DNA from: a virus
Virus record (IMG/VR): IMGVR_UViG_3300021963_000041
Coordinates: 1 to 64,000 of that record
Reading direction: 5' to 3' (one strand)
DNA length: 64,000 bases
Below, one piece after another: positions 21,410 through 29,910 of this stretch; the stretch's first letter is position 1; each line of letters begins with the position of its first letter. The notes under the pieces were generated by a model, which had not been told where the DNA came from, made no database searches, and saw only the letters and a program-made list of their open reading frames with translations. The translations under genes were made by a program, and so were the position numbers.

Positions 21410-22731
21410 TAGTGTATTGAATATAGGTGTTCTGGTTTTACTGTTGGGTTTACCACAACCATTTTCTCAGGTGCTCTGTCAATCTTTCTGTTGACAGTGA
21501 TCGTGAAAGGTCCGTATTCAAAGGCTCCTGGCTCATCCACATTCTCATGGATGATGTGCTGCAGATTCACTAGGAACTCATTGAGTAGTTGATTGGTTAT
21601 GTCTTTTAACTTAAACGATATTAGAATATCATCCTCTCCTGGTACAAACTCACTAGCTAACTTGAATCGATCAGCAGCCTTTAGTTGATTGTACATATAA
21701 CCATACTCCTTCCATGTCTCATCGGAGATGTTCAGCAGATTGTTTGCAGCATTGTGAAACGAGTCATAATACTCCTGCATCTTTTCTATAAAAGACTCCT
21801 CCGGAACATACACCTTTGTGAAGAAAGGCTCTATGATAGGAAATACTGTTTGTATATCAGCGCCTTCTAAATCCATATTTGCTGCAACATTGTAGTAATA
21901 TTGCTTAATGTACCCATCAGGAGTTAATGCACCATGACTAAAAGCTCCCCACAATACAGTGAATCGTGTAAGCTCATGTTGGTCAGCTAATTGCTGTACT
22001 CGAAGTCTTTCTTGTGCTGCTGTATTATTTTTATCAAACCAGTTTGGGCCTCTACTAGATGTACAAGTAAAGTGATAAGCTAATGCTCTCCAAGTTTGGA
22101 CTATTTTGGTTCCGTTGAGAACCATTCGGATCAACATATCGCTATCCTCTCTCGATCGTCTGAATATAGTATCATGACCTCCAACTGATAACCACTCTCT
22201 CTTGTACATTGTAAATGGTGCAAAGAAGTACATAGACCATCGATCTTCTTTATGCTGCTCAGCAAATTCAGTCCATCCCTCCAAGTCAAATGTAAGCGGA
22301 TCTAATCCAAAATCCTTAGTAATCTTTTCAGGACCATCTGGGTGTAATGGTGGTTCTACTCTTGTTGAACAGACCATCATACCAGGCTCTAAACCTTTCA
22401 GCACTTCTAAATCGTAATCCTTACAGATCACCATATCCGACTGCAAATAAGATACAATGTCGTTAGAAGCTTGCTCAAACATCTCATTAATGTTCCTAGC
22501 ATAGCCATAGCAGATAGGTAACTCGTTTCTAAGAATCTTTAGATTAGGGAAGGTTTCTTTTTGTGTTAAAAGCCACTCAAAGGTTCCTTGATTATCACTA
22601 TCAATGAATACAATGATCTCATGATCTCGTCTTGATAGGTTTTGCTCTAACGATTTGAATAGTAGCTTAGTGTGATTAATCTCATTACGAGCTGTATTTG
22701 TACAGAAGGTTATTTTTCTTGTGTCGTTCAT
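21409..22731 (-). CDS. family 2 glycosyltransferase with C-terminal extension
   Basis: 440 residues. GT-A domain in the first 270: FCTNTARNEINHTKLLFKSL, a VFIDSDNQG strand, the QSDM metal-binding (DxD-like) segment at about 97-100 and the acceptor/ED motif GGHDTIFRRSREDSDMLI. The last 160 residues are unrelated to known catalytic parts. Transfers a sugar from a nucleotide donor to an unknown acceptor in the cytoplasm. It overlaps the SDR gene by 1 nt, at the end of a long sugar cassette. Confidence 0.82.
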   Translation of the reverse strand: MNDTRKITFCTNTARNEINHTKLLFKSLEQNLSRRDHEIIVFIDSDNQGTFEWLLTQKETFPNLKILRNELPICYGYARNINEMFEQASNDIVSYLQSDMVICKDYDLEVLKGLEPGMMVCSTRVEPPLHPDGPEKITKDFGLDPLTFDLEGWTEFAEQHKEDRWSMYFFAPFTMYKREWLSVGGHDTIFRRSREDSDMLIRMVLNGTKIVQTWRALAYHFTCTSSRGPNWFDKNNTAAQERLRVQQLADQHELTRFTVLWGAFSHGALTPDGYIKQYYYNVAANMDLEGADIQTVFPIIEPFFTKVYVPEESFIEKMQEYYDSFHNAANNLLNISDETWKEYGYMYNQLKAADRFKLASEFVPGEDDILISFKLKDITNQLLNEFLVNLQHIIHENVDEPGAFEYGPFTITVNRKIDRAPEKMVVVNPTVKPEHLYSIH

Positions 22732-23504
22732 TATTTTAATTTTGCGTAAACATTTCTTATTCCTTGCTCCAATCCAATAAGTTGAATTGGCATACCAAAG
22801 TAATTACCTGTATAGTCTTTTGATGCATCTGTGTTGGTATCATTTATCATGATTCCAACTTTATATTTACCAAGTCCATTGATAATACTAGCAACGTCAC
22901 TTAACTTGTATTTCTCCAAGTAGCAACAATCTATCGATGCAGGTGGATCAAGAGCTCTGATGTAGTAGTCGACTAGCGATACCAAATCTTCCATATAAAA
23001 GAAATCCCAGAACTTATCCATATGAATACTCATATCCTCTTTATCTAGGTAACGTAAGATATTAGCTTTGATAAATCTAGTATCCCACTCATTCTCATCA
23101 AACACTGAATAGATTCTTAGATTGTAATAATTCTCTCTATCCTCCATAGCACGTGCTATAACCTTCTTACTAAGACCGTATGGTTGATTAGCAGCATGTA
23201 TCTCAGCTCCTGATCCAAACGTAATGAATCTACCAAAGTGCTCTTGATTATCTACAAGATTCCAAAACATATTGATATTGTCTGACAATGTTGTATCGCT
23301 ATCAGGTTTCAATCTGCTACCTCCCGATACAGCTGTATGTATCACTACATCAAAATACTTTCCTTTGAGGAATTGGGAAGTTGCTACATAGTCAGTCAAA
23401 TCAAAATCCTGTCTAGTTGCTAGAGTTATGTCATACTTTGTTGACAATCTGGAGTGTATGCTCTTTGCTATATAACCATTACCGCCGGTGATCAGTATCT
23501 TCAT
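22731..23504 (-). CDS. NAD(P)-dependent sugar epimerase/reductase (extended SDR)
   Basis: 257 residues with the Rossmann signature ITGGNGYIA (4-12) and a YGLSK (YxxxK) catalytic pair. Short, lacking the C-terminal substrate domain length of GalE (about 338). Resembles the small 4-reductases or 3,5-epimerase/4-reductases that finish deoxysugar synthesis. In a cassette with Gmd and a 3-dehydratase-like enzyme it is the natural candidate for the last reduction (GDP-colitose-synthase-like or fucose-synthase-like); inferred. Confidence 0.8.
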   Translation of the reverse strand: MKILITGGNGYIAKSIHSRLSTKYDITLATRQDFDLTDYVATSQFLKGKYFDVVIHTAVSGGSRLKPDSDTTLSDNINMFWNLVDNQEHFGRFITFGSGAEIHAANQPYGLSKKVIARAMEDRENYYNLRIYSVFDENEWDTRFIKANILRYLDKEDMSIHMDKFWDFFYMEDLVSLVDYYIRALDPPASIDCCYLEKYKLSDVASIINGLGKYKVGIMINDTNTDASKDYTGNYFGMPIQLIGLEQGIRNVYAKLK

Positions 23505-23977
23505 CGCTTTAAGTTGATGTAGGTTGGGTGTTTCTTAGTTAATGAGTATGCCATTGCTGCGTCAAGATCATCCAAATCATCTGGATGAAAACTCTTTACA
23601 TTATCGAATACACTCATGATGCGCTTATCATCATCTGACCAGTGTGAGAACCCTAGGTAGCCATACTCTCTATCTCTACCACCACCAACAATATTTACTG
23701 GTATATTCTCATGATCGAGATAATTGCGGATCATCTCAAAAGGTCTATATATTGCAAATGGAGTGATTGAGTAAACGTATGGAGTCTTTCCGTCCATAGC
23801 TAATCCTATTGCCATTCCCATCATAGCCATCTCTGATGAACCTACATTAAAGAATCTGTCAGGATAGTCATCACGAACTTGATCCCAAAGTCCATAACCC
23901 AAGTCGCCAGTGATTAGATAGATGTCTGGGTTTGTAGACATCTCTCTGTGTAACATCTTTGCAAAGTCTCTTCTCAT
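23501..23977 (-). CDS. transketolase C-terminal (pyrimidine-binding) subunit
   Basis: 158 residues corresponding to the Pyr domain of ThDP enzymes: ITGDLGYG, FFNVGSSEMAMMGMAIGLA (conserved catalytic Glu of the GxxE region), and the IVGGGRDREYGYLGFSHWSDDD segment seen in DXS/transketolase Pyr domains. It lacks the third (TKC) domain. It forms a functional pair with 23974-24591; the genes overlap by 4 nt, so stoichiometric translation is expected. Confidence 0.83.
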   Translation of the reverse strand: MRRDFAKMLHREMSTNPDIYLITGDLGYGLWDQVRDDYPDRFFNVGSSEMAMMGMAIGLAMDGKTPYVYSITPFAIYRPFEMIRNYLDHENIPVNIVGGGRDREYGYLGFSHWSDDDKRIMSVFDNVKSFHPDDLDDLDAAMAYSLTKKHPTYINLKR

Positions 23978-24591
23978 AATTCAGTTGCTTGTTTGTAATT
24001 TTCTTCAGACATGACGTGGTAGTGTGCATTCAATCCTTTTAAGAATGGATACTGCTCTACTGTCGTGTATCGTAAATTAATTGATGGTAAGAATGCTTTT
24101 AGTCTTGTTGAGATGTAATCGACATCAACCTCTTTATAGGCACACAATCCGTTAACATTAACATAGACCTCAATGTTATTGATACCGAGTTCTTGTATAG
24201 TCTTCAGTGACTCCCAAATACTTCCTTCGGCAGCTTCACCATCACTAATCATAACCCAAACCTTTCTATTAGGATTAGCTACCGCTCGACCTAACGCTAC
24301 AGTCAGACCTAATCCTAGACTGCCGGTTGAACAGTATATCTTATTCTCCTCATCACGATGTGGATGGCCTCCATGCTTCTGGAATAGCATCTCAGCATCA
24401 ATGCCATGATACTTTTCTAAGCATACATAAAGAGCTAATGCACAATGGCCTGCAGACAAGATGAATATATCATCCTTATCCATCTTAGAAAACATTTCGT
24501 CAACAATCTCAACACTCGATAGATAGCTACCAAGATGTCCTAGTTTATTTTTGTAGGCAATCTCTACTATTCTTTTTTTAAGGTCTACCAT
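23974..24591 (-). CDS. transketolase N-terminal (PP-binding) subunit
   Basis: 205 residues with GHLGSYLSSVEIVDEMF, the tight turn GSLGLGL and the ThDP pyrophosphate motif SDGEAAEGSIWESLKTI...NVNG (GDGxxxxG..N pattern). Split transketolase pairs occur in bacterial surface-sugar clusters. Context (Gmd, 3-dehydratase-like, FabH-like) suggests transfer of a two-carbon unit onto a keto-deoxysugar to make a branched sugar rather than pentose-phosphate metabolism; inferred. Confidence 0.83.
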   Translation of the reverse strand: MVDLKKRIVEIAYKNKLGHLGSYLSSVEIVDEMFSKMDKDDIFILSAGHCALALYVCLEKYHGIDAEMLFQKHGGHPHRDEENKIYCSTGSLGLGLTVALGRAVANPNRKVWVMISDGEAAEGSIWESLKTIQELGINNIEVYVNVNGLCAYKEVDVDYISTRLKAFLPSINLRYTTVEQYPFLKGLNAHYHVMSEENYKQATEL

Positions 24592-25553
24592 ATAAATCGC
24601 TTTTTGTAATACTGTACTATACCATTAATCTCATTGGAAAACAACTTTTTTGGTTCCCAACCTAAACTTCGAAGTTTGGAATCATCTAAGGCATAACGAA
24701 CATCTTGACCAGGTCTACTATAAGAAAAGTCAACATACTGATCAATATCATGAAAGTCTTCCCAATTCTCAATCTCAACAAATTTAGTAATCACCTGCTT
24801 GATTGTATCGATGTTTGATTGTTCAAACCCACCAGCAATATTGTATATCTCACCACTCTGTCCTTTTTCCATTAAAGTAATAATAGCTTCTGCTGTATCA
24901 TCAGCATGTAGCCAGTTTCTGTATGGTGTACCGCCATTGTGTAGTGGAATCTTGCGACCTAGACTTAATAACTTTACAGCCTTTGGTATTAGCTTCTCAA
25001 CATACTGACCGATACCATAGTTGTTAGTGGGTCTAACAATCATGTAAGGTACTTTATGAGTTCTACCCCAAGCCATGATTAGCATATCAGCTGCAGCTTT
25101 TGTAGCTGAGTATGGATTACTTGGCTTTAATAAGTGCTCCTCATCATGAGCTCCCTCCTCAATATCACCATACACTTCATCAGTGCTGAAATGGATTAGT
25201 GTAGGTTTTTGTGCATTCTCACCTCTATGGTTTTTAATCAACTCAAGTAGGTTGTGTACGCCATCTACATTAGACTTTACAAACTCTTGGCTACTAGCAA
25301 TGCTATTACCTACGTGGGTCTCTGCTGCTGTGTTGATTACAAAATCACAATCATAGAGAAACTTTAGTTCATTGATATCACAATGTACAAAAGAAAAGTT
25401 ATCATACTTTCTAAATTCCTCTAATAAACTTTTATTAGATGCGTAGGTGATTCTATCAACACCTTTCACATACCAACCCTTATCTAAACACTTTCTTGTT
25501 ATGTAGGATCCAATGAACCCTAGACACCCAGTTATGTAAACTACTCTTTTCAT
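24585..25553 (-). CDS. NDP-sugar 4,6-dehydratase (RmlB-like SDR)
   Basis: 322 residues. ITGCLGFIGSYI nucleotide-binding motif, the DRITYAS segment characteristic of RmlB, STDEVYGD with the Asp/Glu pair for 4,6-dehydration, PYSATKAAAD (YxxxK) and RPTNNYG. Close to dTDP-glucose 4,6-dehydratase, but with RmlB-type parts shortened. Produces a 4-keto-6-deoxy sugar nucleotide. Overlaps the transketolase subunit by 7 nt. A second 4,6-dehydratase (Gmd) is 2 kb upstream. Confidence 0.87.
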   Translation of the reverse strand: MKRVVYITGCLGFIGSYITRKCLDKGWYVKGVDRITYASNKSLLEEFRKYDNFSFVHCDINELKFLYDCDFVINTAAETHVGNSIASSQEFVKSNVDGVHNLLELIKNHRGENAQKPTLIHFSTDEVYGDIEEGAHDEEHLLKPSNPYSATKAAADMLIMAWGRTHKVPYMIVRPTNNYGIGQYVEKLIPKAVKLLSLGRKIPLHNGGTPYRNWLHADDTAEAIITLMEKGQSGEIYNIAGGFEQSNIDTIKQVITKFVEIENWEDFHDIDQYVDFSYSRPGQDVRYALDDSKLRSLGWEPKKLFSNEINGIVQYYKKRFIW

Positions 25554-25556
25554 ATG

Positions 25557-26456
25557 CTAATTTGTATTATCAATGTTAATCCAAGTTGGTGGATAATAGT
25601 TACCATTCATCCAAGATGATGGATGATAACTTCTTAACCAATTTGTTGGACAAATTATCTTCTTTTCAGGATTCTTACATAGATAAGCTCCCCACCAAGA
25701 GTATGAACTATTTGCTGTGATGTGATGATCACATAAGCTCATTAAAGCTAAATCCTCTTTCTCAGAATCTGTACAGACTTTCTCACCACCTAGCGGATCA
25801 ACAAACCATATATTATCTCCAACCAATATCTCCTTACAATAAGCAATATCATTTGAAAAAACAACAAAATTGTAATCCTCAGCTGGCAAAAAGTTTTGTG
25901 TGATAGCCTCAATGTAGTAGTCGCTATCCAATATTGCAAAGTGGTGATTTGGCATAAGGTAATCTCCTCTACGCAAATGTATACTCACTGTTGGCTTATC
26001 TCCCAAAGACGTTTTAATCTCAGCCATTCTACGTTCGGCTTGTTGTTGGAGGTCTTGTTTGTATTGCCAACCAGCAACTTCATTTCCAATATCATTATAC
26101 CAATAGACATATGTATCAAAACGACCTACTAAATTGTAGTTTGTATTTGGGTCTAATTGAAATAAGCTTCTATCGTAGTTGGTGGTATGAAAATCAATAG
26201 GTCTATTTACAAAGTCTCTAAAGAACTCCTTTGGCTTTACAATAACTGGAACATCCAGCAAATCAAATATGCGGATATGTGTGTTAACCATTTCACCAGT
26301 GGATAGGTAATCTACCACACCACCATCCAACATCTCTTGTGAGAATACTATAGTTTTATTATTCGCCTTCGCTACAGCAGCTAGACTAGCATAAATCTGC
26401 AACTGAGAGCATAACCCTCCTGAAGACCCCATATCAGCTAGCGTAATGTAACTCAT
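25557..26456 (-). CDS. family 11 glycosyltransferase (alpha-1,2-fucosyltransferase-like)
   Basis: 299 residues. Starts with the GT11 N-terminus (GGLCSQLQIYASLA), has the donor-binding motif VSIHLRRGDYL (HxRRGDY) in the middle and ANSSYSWWGAYL near the C-terminus. GT11 enzymes move fucose from GDP-fucose. The adjacent Gmd supports a GDP-deoxyhexose donor. It overlaps gmd by 4 nt. Confidence 0.87.
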   Translation of the reverse strand: MSYITLADMGSSGGLCSQLQIYASLAAVAKANNKTIVFSQEMLDGGVVDYLSTGEMVNTHIRIFDLLDVPVIVKPKEFFRDFVNRPIDFHTTNYDRSLFQLDPNTNYNLVGRFDTYVYWYNDIGNEVAGWQYKQDLQQQAERRMAEIKTSLGDKPTVSIHLRRGDYLMPNHHFAILDSDYYIEAITQNFLPAEDYNFVVFSNDIAYCKEILVGDNIWFVDPLGGEKVCTDSEKEDLALMSLCDHHITANSSYSWWGAYLCKNPEKKIICPTNWLRSYHPSSWMNGNYYPPTWINIDNTN

Positions 26457-27430
26457 TTGCTGTAAATGTTTAACCAGTACTCAATCATCTCATCCATCAT
26501 ACTCTCAAAAGTGTATGTTGGAGTCCATCCCAACTCTGTACGGATCTTTGTTGAATCTCCTTTAAGATAAGGTAACTCTTCAGGTCGCAAGAACTTCTGA
26601 TTCTGTACCACATACTGTTTGTAATCCAGACCCAACTTACCAAATACGTACTCACACATATCGCGTACGGATCTTGTCTCGCCAGTAGCTACTACCCAGT
26701 CACCAGGTTGATCCTGCTGTAGGATTAGATGCATTGCTCGTACGTAATCGTAGGAGTGACCCCAATCACGATACGCATCCATGTTACCTAACTCTAACTT
26801 ATCTTCTAAGCCCAAACTAATCAACACCGCTGCCTTCACCACTTTGTTTGTTACAAAGTTGGATCCTCGTCTAGGTGATTCGTGGTTAAATAAAATACCG
26901 TTGCTAGCATGTAGTTTGTAAGCATTACGATAGTTACGTACAATATTGTAACCAAACACCTTAGTACATCCATATGGAGATACTGGATTCATTGGTGTGG
27001 TTTCTCTTTGGTATCCATCAGAGTCAACACTACTACCAAACATTTCTGAGCTACTAGCTTGATAGAACTTTGCTTGTGGACATGAGCGTCTATAAGCTTC
27101 TAATATATTCAACACTCCTACCGCATTTGTTTGAGCTGTAAATTGTGGAATGTCATAGCTGATTCGTACATGACTCTGTGCTGCTATGTTGTAGATTTCA
27201 TCTGGCTGAATCTTATCTAGTAAGTGCTCAAGACTCGATTGGTCTAGTAAGTCACCATAATAGACATTCATATCATACTTGATGTTCTCAATTCTACTTT
27301 GTTGATGCTCAGGTACGGAATTTCGTCTAACGATTCCATGAACCTCATAGCCTAGACTCAAAAGGTACTCGGCTAAATAAGATCCATCCTGACCTCCAAC
27401 TCCTGTAATAAACGCTTTTTTCTTACTCAT
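26453..27430 (-). CDS. gmd: GDP-mannose 4,6-dehydratase
   Basis: 325 residues with the diagnostic Gmd N-terminus ITGVGGQDGSYLAEYLL and GYEVHGIVRRNS, AAQSHV, the SSSEMFG motif with catalytic residues, YGCTK (YxxxK), NHESPRRG and DYVRAM. Converts GDP-mannose to GDP-4-keto-6-deoxymannose, precursor of GDP-fucose, colitose, perosamine and related sugars. Length (family about 350-370) is slightly short. Best-identified enzyme of the glycan cassette. Confidence 0.93.
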   Translation of the reverse strand: MSKKKAFITGVGGQDGSYLAEYLLSLGYEVHGIVRRNSVPEHQQSRIENIKYDMNVYYGDLLDQSSLEHLLDKIQPDEIYNIAAQSHVRISYDIPQFTAQTNAVGVLNILEAYRRSCPQAKFYQASSSEMFGSSVDSDGYQRETTPMNPVSPYGCTKVFGYNIVRNYRNAYKLHASNGILFNHESPRRGSNFVTNKVVKAAVLISLGLEDKLELGNMDAYRDWGHSYDYVRAMHLILQQDQPGDWVVATGETRSVRDMCEYVFGKLGLDYKQYVVQNQKFLRPEELPYLKGDSTKIRTELGWTPTYTFESMMDEMIEYWLNIYSK

Positions 27431-28026
27431 ATCTGGTTTGTCTTAAAAATTTTCATTTGTGTGAGGTCTGGCCAATCATTAACGGTCCATTGTACTGGCG
27501 TTGTTGCTATTGCTTGTGGCAATTTGTCTAAACCTAGCTGAGCTGTTTCTGGTGTCATATAGTAATGATAACCCATCGTATCTATATCTTGATCTCTCCA
27601 TAATACATCAGGCTCTCTCCCATCATACGACATTTTTTTCAATATTCTCGCAGCTTCTAGATTATCTGTTAAAATAATACCACCTCTACCGAGGTTGAGA
27701 TGCTTACGAAATTGGAAACTGACGTTCATAAACGTACCAGGAATGTAGCTATCCTTTTTCCACAATACTGCAGCATCAATGACATTGTCAGTGACGTAGT
27801 AATAATCAAGCCACTCCTCATTTCTCCACATCAAATCTATACCCAATTTATTTGCTAACATTGGAATCGATAGGTATGTGTGTTTTGGTACGTCTATTGA
27901 CTTAGCTTTGGTGTAGCGTAAGCATAACTCTACACCATGAGTACAGCTATCTATTGCGATTGCATAAGGAGCTCCGTAGAACTCTGCAATTTGTTTTTCA
28001 AACTCCTTTATAGTATTAAAGCTCAT
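27427..28026 (-). CDS. short DegT/DnrJ-type sugar aminotransferase
   Basis: 199 residues, about half the usual 370-390. It retains the PLP lysine context VSFQFRKHLNLGRGG (SFxxxKxLxxGxGG), N-terminal FYGAPYAIAIDSCTHG and the C-terminal MTPETAQLG. Missing: the usual PTF/FV.D and EDxA segments between strands 3 and 5. Not a frameshift, since the frame is intact and packed between two genes by overlaps. Possibly a minimal aminotransferase or a partner of the full-length DegT protein at 29910. Confidence 0.65.
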   Translation of the reverse strand: MSFNTIKEFEKQIAEFYGAPYAIAIDSCTHGVELCLRYTKAKSIDVPKHTYLSIPMLANKLGIDLMWRNEEWLDYYYVTDNVIDAAVLWKKDSYIPGTFMNVSFQFRKHLNLGRGGIILTDNLEAARILKKMSYDGREPDVLWRDQDIDTMGYHYYMTPETAQLGLDKLPQAIATTPVQWTVNDWPDLTQMKIFKTNQI

Positions 28027-28546
28027 TTTCTAATATTTTTGCGCTCTCTAAAATTCTTTCTCGTTCACGAGGTTTGATTGGTCTAGCTGGACTGCCAGCG
28101 TATATCATCCAAGGTTCTGTATCCTTCGTTACTACTGAGTTTGCTCCAACAATACATCCTTCACCCAAAGTTACACCAGGAAGTACTGTACAGTTAACTC
28201 CTAAGGTGGCAAACTTTTTGAAGGTTATAGGTTTGTTGATCACAGTCCTATACTCAATAGGGACTACTGGTGAAATAAGACCTTGTGTAAAGTCGTCTGA
28301 AGCACATACAATACGACCACCTGATCCTATATTAGAGAAGTCCTCCATAGTCAGTAATGCACTTGCTCCTCCAATAATAGAAACGCTAGGAGCAATATGA
28401 ATATAGTTACCAATCTTTGCTTGAGTTGATAGGTACACCCACATATCAATTGCAACGTGGTTTCCAATCTCAACTAATTCCGGTCTAGTGATGATAGCCT
28501 GCTCATGCACTCTAACATCATAACCAATGTTCTTGAAATTTGTCAT
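28016..28546 (-). CDS. hexapeptide-repeat acyltransferase (LbH)
   Basis: 176 residues. Imperfect hexapeptide repeats (GNHVAIDMWVYLSTQAKIGN, then VTLGEGCIVGANSVVTKD) form a left-handed beta helix, with a C-terminal GSPARPI loop as in CoA-dependent sugar O/N-acetyltransferases. Overlaps the short aminotransferase by 11 nt, a pairing that in bacteria makes N-acylated amino sugars. Confidence 0.85.
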   Translation of the reverse strand: MTNFKNIGYDVRVHEQAIITRPELVEIGNHVAIDMWVYLSTQAKIGNYIHIAPSVSIIGGASALLTMEDFSNIGSGGRIVCASDDFTQGLISPVVPIEYRTVINKPITFKKFATLGVNCTVLPGVTLGEGCIVGANSVVTKDTEPWMIYAGSPARPIKPRERERILESAKILENEL

Positions 28547-28550
28547 AAGT

Positions 28551-29498
28551 TTATTTTTGATAGTTTACCAAAACTGATCCCCATGTCCATCCAGATCCAA
28601 TTGCTGTAAGCATAATCTTATCTCCAATCTGAATTTCGCCGTTATTTAGAGCATCTTCCAAAGCAATTGGAATAGATGCACCGGCAATATTTGCATAACG
28701 ATCCATTACAGTCTTCACCTTATTCATAGGCAATCCGACCTCTTCTGCGACTATTTTGAGAATGTTTATGGATGGTTGATGTGGCACTAGCATTGCAAGA
28801 TCGCTTGCTTGTAAGTCTGCTTCTTGTAGCACATCTTTGATGGATGGTGGTAACACTTTGATTGCTTGATTCCACACCTCCTTACCTCTCATTACAAACG
28901 GCTTATCTAGGGATAGATTGAAACCGGTCATTCCAGTTCCATTACCATTTGCTTGGAGTTGTGTTACAATATAACCTTCCTCAGATGAGCTCAACACTAC
29001 TGCACCAGCACCATCTCCAAAGAAGACACAATGCTGATCATTCCAATTGGTTACCTTACTATAAGCTTCTGTAGCAATTATCAATATATTTTTACAAGCT
29101 CCTGAGCTTATTAGAGGTGCTGCTATAGACATAGCGTAAACAAAACCAGAGCATACTGCGTTTATATCAAACGCTGGTACATTCTTTTCAATATTCAGTT
29201 TATTATGAATGATACACGCCGTACTTGGTGATATCTGTTCTGGGCTTGATGTGGCTACAATAATCATATCCAAATCTTCCTTAGATATGTTGGCGCTCTC
29301 TAAAGCTCTTACTGCCGCTTCGTAACCAATAATTGAGGGTGTCTCTTGATCAGACGTAACTCTCCTTTCTACGATTCCCAACTTAGATTGTATCCACTCA
29401 TCTGTTGTACCAACATTTGCTTCAAGCTCTTTGTTTGTAACGATCCTAGATGGTAGATAGGAACCTACACCTTTAATTGTAACCCTTTCATGCTTCAT
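28551..29498 (-). CDS. 3-oxoacyl-ACP synthase III-like (FabH) in the glycan cassette
   Basis: 315 residues, full FabH length. Catalytic triad Cys116 (NAVCSGF), His240 (VPHQPS) and Asn270 (YANIAGAS) all present, with the DGAGA loop. FabH condenses acyl-CoA with malonyl-ACP. Its place between a cupin and an acyltransferase of a sugar cassette suggests it supplies or transfers an unusual acyl group to a sugar, as FabH-like enzymes do in some antibiotic and O-antigen pathways. Inferred role; catalytic capacity looks intact. Confidence 0.85.
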   Translation of the reverse strand: MKHERVTIKGVGSYLPSRIVTNKELEANVGTTDEWIQSKLGIVERRVTSDQETPSIIGYEAAVRALESANISKEDLDMIIVATSSPEQISPSTACIIHNKLNIEKNVPAFDINAVCSGFVYAMSIAAPLISSGACKNILIIATEAYSKVTNWNDQHCVFFGDGAGAVVLSSSEEGYIVTQLQANGNGTGMTGFNLSLDKPFVMRGKEVWNQAIKVLPPSIKDVLQEADLQASDLAMLVPHQPSINILKIVAEEVGLPMNKVKTVMDRYANIAGASIPIALEDALNNGEIQIGDKIMLTAIGSGWTWGSVLVNYQK

Positions 29499-29499
29499 A

Positions 29500-29910
29500 C
29501 TAGATGAATGTTTTGTCTAATGATTGTCCTTCATATGGACCAGTTTTATATTCGTATACTAATGTGTTATCCTCTTGAATCTCGTAATTGTGACCTCCTT
29601 CCAGAGTAAATGAAGCGTCGCCTGGATATAGGATTGGTGTAGCAATGATCTGATCATCTGTATCGTAGAAGATACATTTTACACTTCCTTGGATAACAAT
29701 CCAACTTTCCTGAGCTATCACATTGCGTGTACGCTCTTTCCAGATGTGCTTATGTGGTTTGAAGGTTTTACCCTTCTCCATATTAAGCAAAGCACACTGG
29801 ATGAAGTGATCCTCAGGGACCACTTCAACTCTTCCAGGTGTTAAGTCTTCTTTTCGAACAATTACGTGTAGTAATTTATCTGGATTAACTTTGCTATATA
29901 TCTTCTCCAT
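29500..29910 (-). CDS. cupin protein (136 aa)
   Basis: Beta-rich single cupin domain: PHKHIWKERT (first motif with His residues) and PGDASFTLEGGHNYEI (second motif). Could be a sugar isomerase/epimerase of the RmlC/WbtB-type or a metal-binding regulator. It overlaps the DegT-family gene by 1 nt, so sugar epimerisation or isomerisation is the likeliest role. Confidence 0.7.
   Translation of the reverse strand: MEKIYSKVNPDKLLHVIVRKEDLTPGRVEVVPEDHFIQCALLNMEKGKTFKPHKHIWKERTRNVIAQESWIVIQGSVKCIFYDTDDQIIATPILYPGDASFTLEGGHNYEIQEDNTLVYEYKTGPYEGQSLDKTFI

Noticed and set aside
27427-28026. Frameshifted pseudogene of a DegT aminotransferase
   Set aside because: The reading frame is intact, overlaps neighbours on both sides in the way of real genes and retains the PLP Lys context, so it is reported as a short protein.
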